64,000 nt of DNA from an uncultured Tropicimonas sp. (lineage in GTDB: Bacteria; Pseudomonadota; Alphaproteobacteria; Rhodobacterales; Rhodobacteraceae): contig CANMIP010000006.1 of NCBI GenBank assembly GCA_947497945.1, forward strand, positions 147,302-211,301. The letters run 5' to 3'. This document shows, piece after piece, positions 34,659 to 43,596 of this stretch. The notes beneath the pieces are model-generated. The model worked only from the letters and a program-made list of their open reading frames with translations, was not told where the DNA came from and did no database searches. The position numbers were made by a program, and so were the translations under genes. Every line of letters starts with the position of its first letter. Position 1 is the stretch's first letter.

Positions 34659-35132
34659 TCAGATGCACTTGAAATAGTCGAACGGCTCAAGGCAGTCCTT
34701 GCAGCGCCACTGTGCCTTGCAGGGCGTGGAGCCGAACTGGCTGAGCTTTTCGGTGTGTTTGCTGCCGCAATGCGGGCAGTGGTCGGGGCCCTTGGCGTCG
34801 GTGGGCGGCGCGATGCCGAACTTCTCCATCGCCGCGCGGCCCTTTTCAGAGAGCCAGTCGGTGGTCCAGGCGGGGGCGATCTGGTGGGCAATCCTGATCT
34901 TGTCGATGCCGTGGTCGCGCAGGGCGGTCTCGATATCCATGGAGATGATCGAGGTGGCGGGGCATCCGGAATAGGTTGGCGTGACGGCGACGGCGAGCGT
35001 GTCGCCCTGCCATTCGACGCCGCGCACGATGCCGAGATCGACCACCGAGATCACGGGGATCTCGGGGTCCGGCACGGCGTCGAGCCATTGCCAGATTTCG
35101 GCCTCTGTCGGTTTTTCGATGGTTTCGGTCAT
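34659..35132 (-). CDS. paaD: Phenylacetyl-CoA epoxidase assembly protein PaaD
   Basis: 157 aa of the MIP18/DUF59 family, thought to help build the iron-sulfur or diiron centre of the epoxidase. It contains PDPEIPVISVVDLGIV, TPTYSGCPAT, then a C-terminal zinc-ribbon-like CPHCGS and CKDCLEP. It is 13 bp upstream of paaE and 70 bp after paaC. Confidence 0.93.
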   Translation of the reverse strand: MTETIEKPTEAEIWQWLDAVPDPEIPVISVVDLGIVRGVEWQGDTLAVAVTPTYSGCPATSIISMDIETALRDHGIDKIRIAHQIAPAWTTDWLSEKGRAAMEKFGIAPPTDAKGPDHCPHCGSKHTEKLSQFGSTPCKAQWRCKDCLEPFDYFKCI

Positions 35133-35202
35133 GGTTTTGCCCTGTCAAGATGTCCCGCCCGGCGGTCACGCCGGGCAGCGCTCGACCCGACTGGTCAAGT
35201 TC

Positions 35203-35964
35203 TCACCACTCGCAGCCCGGATAGGCCCTTTGCAGCCACTGCATCGAGCAGAGCAGATGCCCCAGATGCTCGGTGTGGAAGCTGCCATCCTTGCCGCCCT
35301 TGTGCCCGAAACTGCTCGCCGGGATTTCCAGTGTCGCTTCCGACAGAACGCGGGTCGTGATGCCGTCGAACTCTTCGCGCAACCCGGCCGGGTCCGGCGC
35401 AATGCCGGCCGCAACCATCTCTGCATCCACGGCGTCAGCACGGAACATCTCGCCCACGTAAGGCCAGAGATAGTCCAGCGCGGCCTGCATCCGGGCGTGG
35501 CTCTCCTCGGTGCCGTCACCGAGGCCCACCACCGTGTCGGCGGAGCGCTCGAGGTGATAGGCCACCTCCTTGCTCGCCTTGGCGGCGATGGCTGCAACCC
35601 GTTCGTCAGAGCTGGTCATCAACCGACCCAGCAGCACCGAGTGGAAGGCATCGAACAGGAATTGCCGCATCAGGGTCTGGCCGAAATCGCCATTCGGCAT
35701 CTCGACCAACAGCAGGTTGCGGAAATCCCAGGCGTCGCGCAGGAAGGCGAGCGTGTCGGCGTCGCGCCCCTTGCCTTCGACCTCGGCCGCCAGCCCGAGC
35801 CACATCTGGGTCTGGCCGATCATGTCCAGCGCCGTGTTGGCGAGCGCGATATCCTCCTCCAGGACGGGCGCATGCCCGCACCATTCGGAGACCCGGTGGC
35901 CGAGGATCAGCGTGTTGTCCCCGAGCCGCAGCAGGAAGTCGAACAGGGCTTCATCGCGGGTCAT
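35203..35964 (-). CDS. paaC: Phenylacetyl-CoA epoxidase subunit PaaC
   Basis: Structural, ferritin-like partner of PaaA in the epoxidase core, 253 aa. It starts MTRDEALFDFLLRLGDN at 35964, overlapping the paaB stop by one base (TGATG). A family-typical helix contains ALDMIGQTQMWLGL and the C-terminus is HLLCSMQWLQRAYPGCEW. A longer frame across paaB is a shadow. Confidence 0.95.
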   Translation of the reverse strand: MTRDEALFDFLLRLGDNTLILGHRVSEWCGHAPVLEEDIALANTALDMIGQTQMWLGLAAEVEGKGRDADTLAFLRDAWDFRNLLLVEMPNGDFGQTLMRQFLFDAFHSVLLGRLMTSSDERVAAIAAKASKEVAYHLERSADTVVGLGDGTEESHARMQAALDYLWPYVGEMFRADAVDAEMVAAGIAPDPAGLREEFDGITTRVLSEATLEIPASSFGHKGGKDGSFHTEHLGHLLCSMQWLQRAYPGCEW

Positions 35965-36248
35965 CACATATGCCCCACTTCGTCCGGGATGTCGAAAAAG
36001 GTCGGGTGGCGATAGACCTTGCTCTCTGACGGCTCGAAGAGCGGGCCCTTCTCTCCCGGCGCCGTGGCCGCGATGTGCCGCGCCTCGACAACCCAGATCG
36101 AAACCCCCTCGTTGCGGCGCGTATAGACGTCGCGGGCGTTCTTGATCGCCATATCGGCGTCGGGCGCGTGCAGCGATCCGACGTGACGGTGGCTCAGGCC
36201 ATGCTGGCCGCGGATAAAGACCTCCCAGAGGGGCCATTCATTGCTCAT
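35964..36248 (-). CDS. paaB: Phenylacetyl-CoA epoxidase subunit PaaB
   Basis: 94 aa, standard PaaB size. WPLWEVFIRGQHGLSHRHVGSLHAPD is the recognised signature (quoted in part), ending DIPDEVGHM. PaaB bridges the PaaAC core and is needed for activity. Overlaps paaC by one base and follows paaA by 22 bp. Confidence 0.96.
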   Translation of the reverse strand: MSNEWPLWEVFIRGQHGLSHRHVGSLHAPDADMAIKNARDVYTRRNEGVSIWVVEARHIAATAPGEKGPLFEPSESKVYRHPTFFDIPDEVGHM

Positions 36249-36270
36249 TTTGCGTCTCCTCCCCTGAGAC

Positions 36271-37260
36271 TTATTCGGCCGCCGTGCGGGCGGATTTCTT
36301 CTGCGCATGGGCCAGCAGCCCGTCGCGCACCCATTCCCCGTCATCCCAGGCTTTCCGACGGGCGGTCATACGGTCCACGTTGCAGGGCCCGTTGCCCTTG
36401 ATGACATCGAAGAACTCGGACCAGTCGGGGTCCGAGAAGTCGTAATGACCGCGTTCCTCGTTCCACCTGATGCCGGGGTCCGGCAGATCCAACCCGAGAT
36501 ATTCGATCTGCGGAATGGTCTGGTCGACGAATTGCTGGCGCAGCTCGTCATTGCTCTTCACCTTGATCTTCCAGGCCATCGACTGCTCGGAATGGGTGGA
36601 CTCGCTGTCATTCGGGCCGAACATCATGATCGCCGGGAACCAGAGCCGATTGACGGCGTCCTGCGCCTGCCGCTTCTGCTCGGGCGAGCCGAAGGCCATC
36701 TTCATGATCGCGTGGTAGCCCTGGCGGGCATGGAAGCTCTCTTCCTTGCAGATCTTGATCATAGCGCGGGAATAGGGGCCGTAGGAGGTCCGCTGCAGCG
36801 CCACCTGGTTGACGATGGCCGCGCCATCGACCAACCAGCCGACCGCGCCGATATCGGCCCAGTTCAGCGTCGGGTAGTTGAAGATCGAGGAGTATTTCAT
36901 CCGGCCTTCGTGGAGCAGGCGCACCAGTTCGTCCCGGCTCTCGCCCAGCGTTTCAGCCGCCGAGTAGAGGTAGAGCCCGTGGCCGGCCTCGTCCTGCACC
37001 TTCGCGAGCAGGATCGCCTTGCGCTCCAGCGTCGGCGCGCGGGTGATCCAGTTGCCCTCCGGGAGCTGTCCGACCACTTCCGAATGCGCGTGCTGGCCGA
37101 TCTGGCGGATCAGCGTGGCGCGGTAATCGTCCGGCATCCAGTCGCGCGGCTCGATCTTGATGTCGTTGTCGATCTTGTCCTGGAACGCACGTTCCTGGTC
37201 GGTCATCTCGTCGCGGGTCTTTACCCCGCTCCGAGCCGTCTTGATCATCTGAGCGTACAT
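36271..37260 (-). CDS. paaA: Phenylacetyl-CoA epoxidase catalytic subunit PaaA
   Basis: Catalytic diiron subunit that inserts one O atom into the ring of phenylacetyl-CoA. 329 aa, full length. Iron ligands are visible in [19 protein letters not shown] (E..H) and [15 protein letters not shown]. It begins [14 protein letters not shown] at 37260 and follows the thiolase gene by 12 bp. Confidence 0.97.
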   Translation of the reverse strand: MYAQMIKTARSGVKTRDEMTDQERAFQDKIDNDIKIEPRDWMPDDYRATLIRQIGQHAHSEVVGQLPEGNWITRAPTLERKAILLAKVQDEAGHGLYLYSAAETLGESRDELVRLLHEGRMKYSSIFNYPTLNWADIGAVGWLVDGAAIVNQVALQRTSYGPYSRAMIKICKEESFHARQGYHAIMKMAFGSPEQKRQAQDAVNRLWFPAIMMFGPNDSESTHSEQSMAWKIKVKSNDELRQQFVDQTIPQIEYLGLDLPDPGIRWNEERGHYDFSDPDWSEFFDVIKGNGPCNVDRMTARRKAWDDGEWVRDGLLAHAQKKSARTAAE

Positions 37261-37272
37261 CGGTTCCTCCCC

Positions 37273-38475
37273 TCAGAGTCGTTCGAGAATGATTGCCGTG
37301 CCCTGTCCGACACCCACGCACATGGTGCAAAGCGCGTAGCGTCCGCCGGTGCGTTGCAACTGATAGGCGGCGGTCAGCACCAGCCGCGCGCCGGACATGC
37401 CCAGCGGATGGCCCATCGCAATCGCGCCGCCATTGGCGTTCACATGCGGTGCATCGTCCGGCAGGCCCAGCTCGCGCAGGCTGGCAAGCCCCTGCGCGGC
37501 AAAGGCTTCGTTCAATTCTATCACATCCATCTGTTCGATGGTGAGACCGGCCCGCGCCAGAACCTTGCGGGTGGCCGGCACCGGCCCGATCCCCATGACG
37601 CGCGGCGCCACGCCAGCGGCGGACATCGCCACCACCCGCGCCATCGGTTTCAGCCCGTTCTTCTCCGCCGCCGCTTCGCTCGCCAGCAGCAACGCCGCCG
37701 CGCCGTCATTGACGCCGGACGCATTGCCTGCCGTCACCGTCAGATCCGGACCGTTGACGCCCTTGAGCTTGCCGAGCTTTTCGACGCTCGTGCCCGGGCG
37801 CGGATGCTCGTCAGTGTCGACGACGATCGGTGTGCCCTTGCGCTGCGGCACCTCGACGGGGACGATTTCGTCGGCGAAGATCCCGGCCTTCTGCGCGGCC
37901 TCCCAGCGGTCCTGCGAGCGGACGGCGAAAGCGTCCTGATCGGCGCGGCTCACGCCCCAGTCGGCGGCGACGTTGTCGGCGGTCTGGGGCATCGAATCCG
38001 TGCCATACATCGCCTTCATCTTCGGGTTGACGAAGCGCCAGCCGATGGTGGTGTCGTAAACCGCATTCGCCCGCGTAAACGCGCTGGTCGCCTTGGGCAT
38101 CACGAAGGGCGCCCGGCTCATGCTCTCGACGCCGCCGGCAATGGCGAGGTCGTAATCCCCGGCGCGAATGCCGCGCGCCGCCATGCCGACCGCGTCCATC
38201 CCGGAAGCACAGAGCCGGTTCACCGTCGTGCCCGGCACATCCTGCGGCAGCCCGGCCAGCAGCGCGGCCATCCGCGCCACGTTGCGGTTGCTCTCGCCGG
38301 CCTGGTTGGCATCGCCCAGGATCACGTCATCGACGCTGGCCCAGTCGACCTGGCTGTTGCGCGCAACAAGCGCCGCGATTGGCAGCGCGGCAAGGTCGTC
38401 CGTGCGGATCGATGACAACGCGCCGCCATAGCGCCCGATCGGCGTGCGGATGGCGTCGCAGATAAATGCGTCCAT
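37273..38475 (-). CDS. paaJ: 3-oxoadipyl-CoA/3-oxo-5,6-dehydrosuberyl-CoA thiolase
   Basis: Thiolase of 400 aa that performs the last beta-ketothiolysis step of the phenylacetate (or beta-ketoadipate) route. Nucleophile Cys in [13 protein letters not shown], His in AIGH-like [11 protein letters not shown], and the second Cys in [14 protein letters not shown]. It starts at ATG 38475 with a very purine-rich Shine-Dalgarno. It is the first gene of the paa transcript behind a PaaR-type operator. PcaF and PaaJ cannot be separated by sequence alone; the context favours PaaJ. Confidence 0.92.
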   Translation of the reverse strand: MDAFICDAIRTPIGRYGGALSSIRTDDLAALPIAALVARNSQVDWASVDDVILGDANQAGESNRNVARMAALLAGLPQDVPGTTVNRLCASGMDAVGMAARGIRAGDYDLAIAGGVESMSRAPFVMPKATSAFTRANAVYDTTIGWRFVNPKMKAMYGTDSMPQTADNVAADWGVSRADQDAFAVRSQDRWEAAQKAGIFADEIVPVEVPQRKGTPIVVDTDEHPRPGTSVEKLGKLKGVNGPDLTVTAGNASGVNDGAAALLLASEAAAEKNGLKPMARVVAMSAAGVAPRVMGIGPVPATRKVLARAGLTIEQMDVIELNEAFAAQGLASLRELGLPDDAPHVNANGGAIAMGHPLGMSGARLVLTAAYQLQRTGGRYALCTMCVGVGQGTAIILERL

Positions 38476-38501
38476 GGCTCTCCCTCCCTTCGGCCAATAA
38501 C

Positions 38502-38515
38502 CGACCGATCGGTCG
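38502..38515 (-). promoter_or_regulatory. Perfect 14-bp palindrome, likely TetR/PaaR operator
   Basis: CGACCGATCGGTCG, 27 bp upstream of the thiolase ATG. GACCGnnCGGTC arms are the established form for PaaR and related TetR repressors of phenylacetate genes, which respond to phenylacetyl-CoA. The regulator gene is not in this window. Confidence 0.75.
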
Positions 38516-38705
38516 AACATGGAGCGGAAGGTGATTCGAGGCAAGCACAAATGTTACCGATGCGCGATTGATTTCAAAATTCGGTAACATCAAGTCGTAT
38601 CGACAGCCCTGCTCCCGGGAAACACGCCAGATCCGGCCGGATGCCGGAGAGGCCAAGCCCTCAGAAGAGTGGCGGCACGAGATCCCGCTCGAATCGCCCG
38701 TCCGG

Positions 38706-39299
38706 TCAGAACTGGGCCAGGATCCGTTTCTTCGTGGCTTCGAACTCGTCCTTGGACAGAACGCCGGAGGATTTCAGGGCGGCGAGTCGTTCCAGCTCCT
38801 GCATCGGAGAGATCTCGGGGTTTTGCGGCCCTGCATCAGGCTTGCCGGTTTCCCCGATCCACGAAGTCGCCAGCTCGACAAACGCCGAGACCGTCGCCTT
38901 CTGAAAGGCACGAATGATGATCGAGCGGTCGCCGATATCGACCAGGACCTTTGACAGCATCCATCCCTGCGCCGCAGAAACCGACAGCACCTTGTCATGG
39001 CCGACCGAATGGGTTGTCACGGATTTCGTCAGCACCGCGTGATCGACCGCAAGGAGCCTCCGGTCTGTCAGGGCGATCAGCCAGACATTGGGGCCGAACT
39101 CGATGGATTTCGACCTCTCCGTCTGCGACACCTTCCCATAGGTGAGGGCGAAGACGGTTTCATCCTCCTGCAGATGCTCCGCCAACTCGCCCAACTCGTT
39201 GTTGACGCCCGCCGTCTCCAGCTCGAAACCGTTGACGCGGCAGATGCCTGACCAGTCTCGCGCCTTGGTCAAAGCCCTGTATGTCTCGAAATTGTCCAT
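38706..39299 (-). CDS. bPH_1-like protein with C-terminal SHOCT domain
   Basis: 197 aa. A pleckstrin-homology-like middle part (WLIALTDRRLLAVDHAVL, about residues 73-90, followed by further beta strands) is joined to a C-terminal SHOCT oligomerisation motif (MQELERLAALKSSGVLSKDEFEATKKRIL, quoted in part). Such proteins are usually of unknown function, often in accessory regions. The ORF has no close operon partner: 230 bp upstream of the paa palindrome, 292 bp from the amidohydrolase start. Confidence 0.75.
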   Translation of the reverse strand: MDNFETYRALTKARDWSGICRVNGFELETAGVNNELGELAEHLQEDETVFALTYGKVSQTERSKSIEFGPNVWLIALTDRRLLAVDHAVLTKSVTTHSVGHDKVLSVSAAQGWMLSKVLVDIGDRSIIIRAFQKATVSAFVELATSWIGETGKPDAGPQNPEISPMQELERLAALKSSGVLSKDEFEATKKRILAQF

Positions 39300-39591
39300 G
39301 TGCTCCCCCCGAGCTTGAACAAGGGATCAGTCGGTCGAATCTGTCAAGATTTGACGCGCCGCAAGGGTCTCATCCATGTCGTCCGGGATCAACCGCCCGG
39401 GCCTCTCCGACGGGAAAATGGTGAGCCGCAGCTCCCAGTCATCAAGGGCGGCGGTTGGCATCATCGGCACGGGTTTGGGGGAGACTTTGCACGCCTGCCC
39501 GGTTTCGATAGGGTCGCTCGGATGGCGGGACGGAGGGCGTCCGAGCGGATGATACGGGCGTGGAGGCGCTCCCTGCCCGGCACTGGCGAAC

Positions 39592-40500
39592 ATGATGGGG
39601 AAGGGAGCCCGACAATTGGCAGATGACATTCCAACCTGCCCGCCTCCGGTGGCAGATACCGAGGCCCCGAAGGTCGAGGCCCCAAAGGGCGCGTGCGATG
39701 TGCACACGCATGTATTCGGGCCGGAACAGCGCTATCCCTATTCGCCCGGCCGTGGCTACACGCCGGAAGACGCCCCGCTGGCGGCGATGCAGCGGATGCA
39801 CGCGGTGTTGGGGATCGAAAGATGCGTGCTGACGCAGCCCAGCGTCTATGCAACCGACAATCGTGCGATGATGGATGCCGTTGCAACCGCGCCCGACAGG
39901 TACCGCGCGGTCGTTGCCGTGAAGGCCGATGTCACCGACCGCGAACTGGCGGCCTGGAACGAGGCCGGCGCCAGGGGCGTCCGCTTCAATCTCGTGGACA
40001 AGGGCGGCATGCCGTTCGACAGTTTCGACGCGGTTGTTGCCTTCTCGGAACGCCTTGTCGAGTTTGAATGGCACGTGGAGTTCCTGCTGCATGTCGATCA
40101 GTTTCCGGATCTCGCCCGGAACATGGCGCGCATCCACACGGATGTCGTGCTGGGGCATATGGGATATTTGAGGACGTCGAAGGGCCTGGACGATCCGGGC
40201 TTCCAGGCGTTCCTGGGCCTGCTGCGCGACGGGAAATGCTGGTCCAAGATGACCGGTGCCTATCGCGTGACCGAGCGCGACGCGCCGCCCTATGAGGATG
40301 TCGTGCCCCTTGCCCGGGCGATCATCGAGGCCGCGCCGGGGCAGGTCCTCTGGGGCTCCGACTGGCCGCATCCCTGGCATTATCGGGAGATGCCGAATGA
40401 TGGCTACCTGCTCGATCAGCTGGCGGATTGGACTGAGGACAGGGCGACGATCCGGAAGATCCTGGTGGACAATCCGGCGCGCCTCTACGGGTTCGACTAG
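39592..40500 (+). CDS. Amidohydrolase-family metal hydrolase (LigI/TIM-barrel type)
   Basis: 302-aa TIM-barrel hydrolase of the amidohydrolase-2 group, the set that holds 2-pyrone-4,6-dicarboxylate lactonase. HxH motif in GACDVHTHVFGP (about residues 36-47), His in LLHVDQF and VLGHMGYL, and Asp in LWGSDWPHPW. The reaction may be hydrolysis of a lactone or amide of an aromatic breakdown product. Two ATGs at 39592/39595, and a TTG at 39616 with a good Shine-Dalgarno spacing, are possible starts. A 292-bp gap separates it from the SHOCT gene. Confidence 0.82.
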   Translation: MMGKGARQLADDIPTCPPPVADTEAPKVEAPKGACDVHTHVFGPEQRYPYSPGRGYTPEDAPLAAMQRMHAVLGIERCVLTQPSVYATDNRAMMDAVATAPDRYRAVVAVKADVTDRELAAWNEAGARGVRFNLVDKGGMPFDSFDAVVAFSERLVEFEWHVEFLLHVDQFPDLARNMARIHTDVVLGHMGYLRTSKGLDDPGFQAFLGLLRDGKCWSKMTGAYRVTERDAPPYEDVVPLARAIIEAAPGQVLWGSDWPHPWHYREMPNDGYLLDQLADWTEDRATIRKILVDNPARLYGFD

Positions 40501-40543
40501 GCCGCCTGCACGGCCACTTGGCGCGCGCCGGAGCCATGCGTGT

Positions 40544-40825
40544 TCAGTCCAGTCCCGCCTTCCTCTTGGCCAGGAAGTGGAAGTCGGCCCGGCACATGCG
40601 AAGATCCGCCAGGTCGGCCCGGTCGAGCTTGTTCAACTCGTCCATGGTCTCGCGGTACAGCCGCGCCTTGTGCATGTCCGCTTCGCGCTCTGCGGATCTC
40701 TCCGATGCTTCGTCGCGATACGCGCGCAACGCCTGGGCGATGGCATCGACGGTTTCGTCCTGTAGGCGGCGAAGGAAGGCCAGCAGGCTGTCGAATTCGA
40801 AGGGGGAGGTCTTTGCCAGTTTCAT
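40544..40825 (-). CDS. Small DUF1127-like helical protein
   Basis: 93 aa from ATG 40825 (GAGGACACCTTC before it). Mostly charged helices; the C-terminal part reads MDELNKLDRADLADLRMCRADF, similar to the DUF1127/YjiS motif with L-x-D-R and a terminal R-x-D. Some DUF1127 proteins bind RNA or influence phosphate and carbon responses; no such role can be shown here. Convergent with the amidohydrolase gene. Confidence 0.55.
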   Translation of the reverse strand: MKLAKTSPFEFDSLLAFLRRLQDETVDAIAQALRAYRDEASERSAEREADMHKARLYRETMDELNKLDRADLADLRMCRADFHFLAKRKAGLD

Positions 40826-41131
40826 GAAGGTGTCCTCTGATCTGAATATCGAGCAATCCGCCGCCGGCATGCCCAGCGAGGCTGGGCGCGCCGGAAACCG
40901 ACCGCTCAAGAAGGGGGCGCTCCAGTCACGGAGCGTTTTGGGTGTTTGTGGTTTTTCAGATGGAGCGCGGCGGATCGCTCGACCGCGGCACAGGTGGCCG
41001 GGTCGTCACGTCACGCGCTGTCAGCTATGTCCGGGCAATCGGAAGGGCATGATCTTTCTCCCGTTTCATGAGGCAACACTACGCGCATCCCGCGCTTGTG
41101 TCCGATCAAAAACCCATCAATAAACCATCAA
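40826..41131. promoter_or_regulatory. Non-coding region upstream of the LacI gene
   Basis: 306 bp between divergent genes. No coding potential recognised. The final bases before the LacI start are A-rich (ATCAAAAACC and ATCAATAAACC) and probably contain its promoter, but no clear LacI-type palindrome was found. Confidence 0.3.
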
Positions 41132-42163
41132 ATGACCCATCGCTTCCCGATCAAGGAAATCGCGCGACAGGCCGGGCTCGGAACCGCAACCGTCGACCGC
41201 GTTCTGAACGGGCGCGCGCATGTCAGCCCGCAGACCCGCGCCCGGGTGGAGGCCGCTCTGGCCGAGTTGAAAATGCAGGAGAGGCAGCTCTCCGCACGCG
41301 GACGACGGCTGTTTGTCGACGTTGTCCTGGGGGCCCCGCAAAGGTTCACCCGACAGGTCCGGGCGGCCTGCGAGGCGACCCTGCCGGAACTGCCCGAAGC
41401 CGTGTTTCGGCCGCGTTTCCTGTTTCAGGAGATCATGCGGGAAGCCGAGATCGTGGCGATCCTCGAACGGATTCGGCGGCGCGGCAGCCAGGGCGTGGTG
41501 GTCACCGCGCGCGATGTGCCCGTGGTTCGCGACAAGGTCGGAGAGCTGGAGGCCGCCGGGATTCCGGTGGTGACGCTGGCGACCGATATCTCCTGCCCGG
41601 AACGCACCGCCTATGTGGGGATCGACAATGCGCGCGCCGGGCAAACGGCCGCCTATCTGCTTGCGCAGGTTCTCGGGGAGCGGCGCAGCACGATCCTGAC
41701 CTCGCGCCGGAGGGAGGAGTTCCAGGGGGAGGCGGAACGCTATCTGGAGTTCCGCAAGGCCTTCCTGCAGGCGCGCCCCGGTGACGAGATCGTCGAGATC
41801 ACCGGCGGTGGGGGCCTGTCCAGGGACACGCGGCGGCGTCTGGAAACCGAGCTGTTCCACATCCCCGCGGTAGATGCCGTCTTTTCCATAGGCGGCGGCA
41901 ATCGCGCCATTGTCGAGGTGCTGCGGGATGCCGACAGGGCGCCCGGCTGCTTTATCGCCCATGATCTCGACGCGGAGAATGTCGGATTGCTGCGATCCGG
42001 GCAGATCAATTTCGTGCTGCATCACGACCTGCAATCGAGCATGTATCAGGCATTTCGGGCGCTTTCGGCAAAGCACGGTCTCGTTCCGCCCTCCGACGCG
42101 ACCGGGCTCAGCGACATCCAGGTCGTCACGCCACATAACATCCCGATTGCGCGGGAGAGATAA
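41132..42163 (+). CDS. LacI-family transcriptional regulator
   Basis: 343 aa from ATG 41132. HTH at the very N-terminus: FPIKEIARQAGLGTATVDRVLNGRAHVSPQTRARV (quoted in part, residues 4-38). It has a LacI/PurR-type effector domain, with DIQVVTPHNIPI at the end. An upstream TTG (41096) adds 12 residues and is less likely. It precedes the LLM monooxygenase gene by 286 bp and probably regulates it; effector unknown. Confidence 0.9.
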   Translation: MTHRFPIKEIARQAGLGTATVDRVLNGRAHVSPQTRARVEAALAELKMQERQLSARGRRLFVDVVLGAPQRFTRQVRAACEATLPELPEAVFRPRFLFQEIMREAEIVAILERIRRRGSQGVVVTARDVPVVRDKVGELEAAGIPVVTLATDISCPERTAYVGIDNARAGQTAAYLLAQVLGERRSTILTSRRREEFQGEAERYLEFRKAFLQARPGDEIVEITGGGGLSRDTRRRLETELFHIPAVDAVFSIGGGNRAIVEVLRDADRAPGCFIAHDLDAENVGLLRSGQINFVLHHDLQSSMYQAFRALSAKHGLVPPSDATGLSDIQVVTPHNIPIARER

Positions 42164-42449
42164 TCGGCCTTTTCGTGGATGCCGCGAGAACGGCCCGCTT
42201 GCTGCAAATGACTGCACTTGTCCGGAGCATCTCCTCCCGGGATTGCGGCGGCCGGCCTCAGAGCTGTCGCATGCAGGATGTCGCCGCAACCTCCCCATCG
42301 CGGCGACACTCAAGGGAATGGTCGGGCCGGACGGCTGGGGCTTTCCGCTTCCTGCCGCCATCAGGAAACAGGATGGAAAACATCAGAAAGTTTCAGTTTT
42401 TTGGTTGCCCCGGGTGCTTCAAACTCCACGGAAAGCCAAGGAGCACCCA

Positions 42450-43556
42450 ATGAAGCTGTCTTTCTTCACGATGCCGATCCATCCGCTGGGCAAGCCCTTT
42501 GCGAAGAGTCTTGCCGAGGATCGTGAGGCTTTCCTGCTGGCCGATCAGCTCGGCTTCGCCGAGGCCTATTGCGGCGAACACACGACCGATCAGGCCGAGA
42601 TCATCACCTCTACCGTCGCCTTCCTCGCCAGCCTTGCCTATGAAACCAAGACGATCCGCCTCGGCACGGGCACGGTGAACCTGCCCAACTCGCACCCCGC
42701 CCGGGTTGCGGCCGAAGTGGCGATGCTGGACCACATGCTGGAGGGGCGGCTGAATTTCGGTATCTCGCCCGGCGGGCTGATGTCGGATGCCGAGGTGTTC
42801 GGCTCCATCGACAAGGACCGCAACGCGATGTTCGTCGAATGCATCAACATGGTGCTCGATATCTGGGCCGGCCAGGCACCGTACAATCTTGAAGGCCAGT
42901 TCTGGAATGTCTCGACCGAGCGCACCATGATGCCGGAGATCGGCCAGGGCGACATCATGAAACCCTATCAGGATCCGCACCCGCCGATCGTCGGCACCGC
43001 CGTGGCGCCTTTCTCCAAGGGCGTGACCGCGATGGCCGAGCGCGGCTGGCAGCCGATCTCGGCCAATTTCCTGCTGCCGAAATGGGTCGCGTCCCATTGG
43101 CCGAAATTCGTCGAGGGCTGTGAAAAGGCGGGCATCACGCCGGATTATGGCGATTGGCGCGTGGCCAAGAATATCTGCGTGGCCGACGATATGGAGACCG
43201 CGCGGGCCTATGCGCGCGACCCCGGAAGCCCCTATGTGCTCTATTACTCGCAGCTGCTGACCAAGCTGCGCGCCGGCGGCCGGCTGAACCTCTTCAAGGA
43301 GGATCAGAACATGCCCGATGACGAGGTGACCCTCGACTATGTTCTGGACCGGCTGGTGATCCACGGAGACCCGTCTTCGGTCGCCGACCAGGTGCTCGCG
43401 CTGCGCGAGGAGACCGGCCCCTTCCGGCATCTCGTCTATGCCGGCCATGACTGGGCCGATTACGAGCTTGGGCGCAAGGGGATGATCCTGATGGCCGAGA
43501 AGGTCATGCCGATCCTCACCGAGGCGACAAAATCGGAAGCCCAGGCCGCCGCCTGA
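42450..43556 (+). CDS. LLM-class flavin-dependent monooxygenase (LimB-like)
   Basis: 368-aa luciferase-like monooxygenase: MKLSFFTMPIHPLGKPF, FAEAYCGEHTTDQAEI, and GISPGGLMSDAEVFG. The family uses FMNH2 supplied by a separate reductase; here the reductase gene follows by 40 bp. It resembles limonene-monooxygenase-type members rather than bacterial luciferase. AAGGAG lies 6 bp before the ATG at 42450. Preceded by a LacI regulator. Substrate unknown. Confidence 0.9.
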   Translation: MKLSFFTMPIHPLGKPFAKSLAEDREAFLLADQLGFAEAYCGEHTTDQAEIITSTVAFLASLAYETKTIRLGTGTVNLPNSHPARVAAEVAMLDHMLEGRLNFGISPGGLMSDAEVFGSIDKDRNAMFVECINMVLDIWAGQAPYNLEGQFWNVSTERTMMPEIGQGDIMKPYQDPHPPIVGTAVAPFSKGVTAMAERGWQPISANFLLPKWVASHWPKFVEGCEKAGITPDYGDWRVAKNICVADDMETARAYARDPGSPYVLYYSQLLTKLRAGGRLNLFKEDQNMPDDEVTLDYVLDRLVIHGDPSSVADQVLALREETGPFRHLVYAGHDWADYELGRKGMILMAEKVMPILTEATKSEAQAAA

Positions 43557-43596
43557 GCGCAGCACGCCACCCGTCCCGCCGATCCGGAGCCACAGA

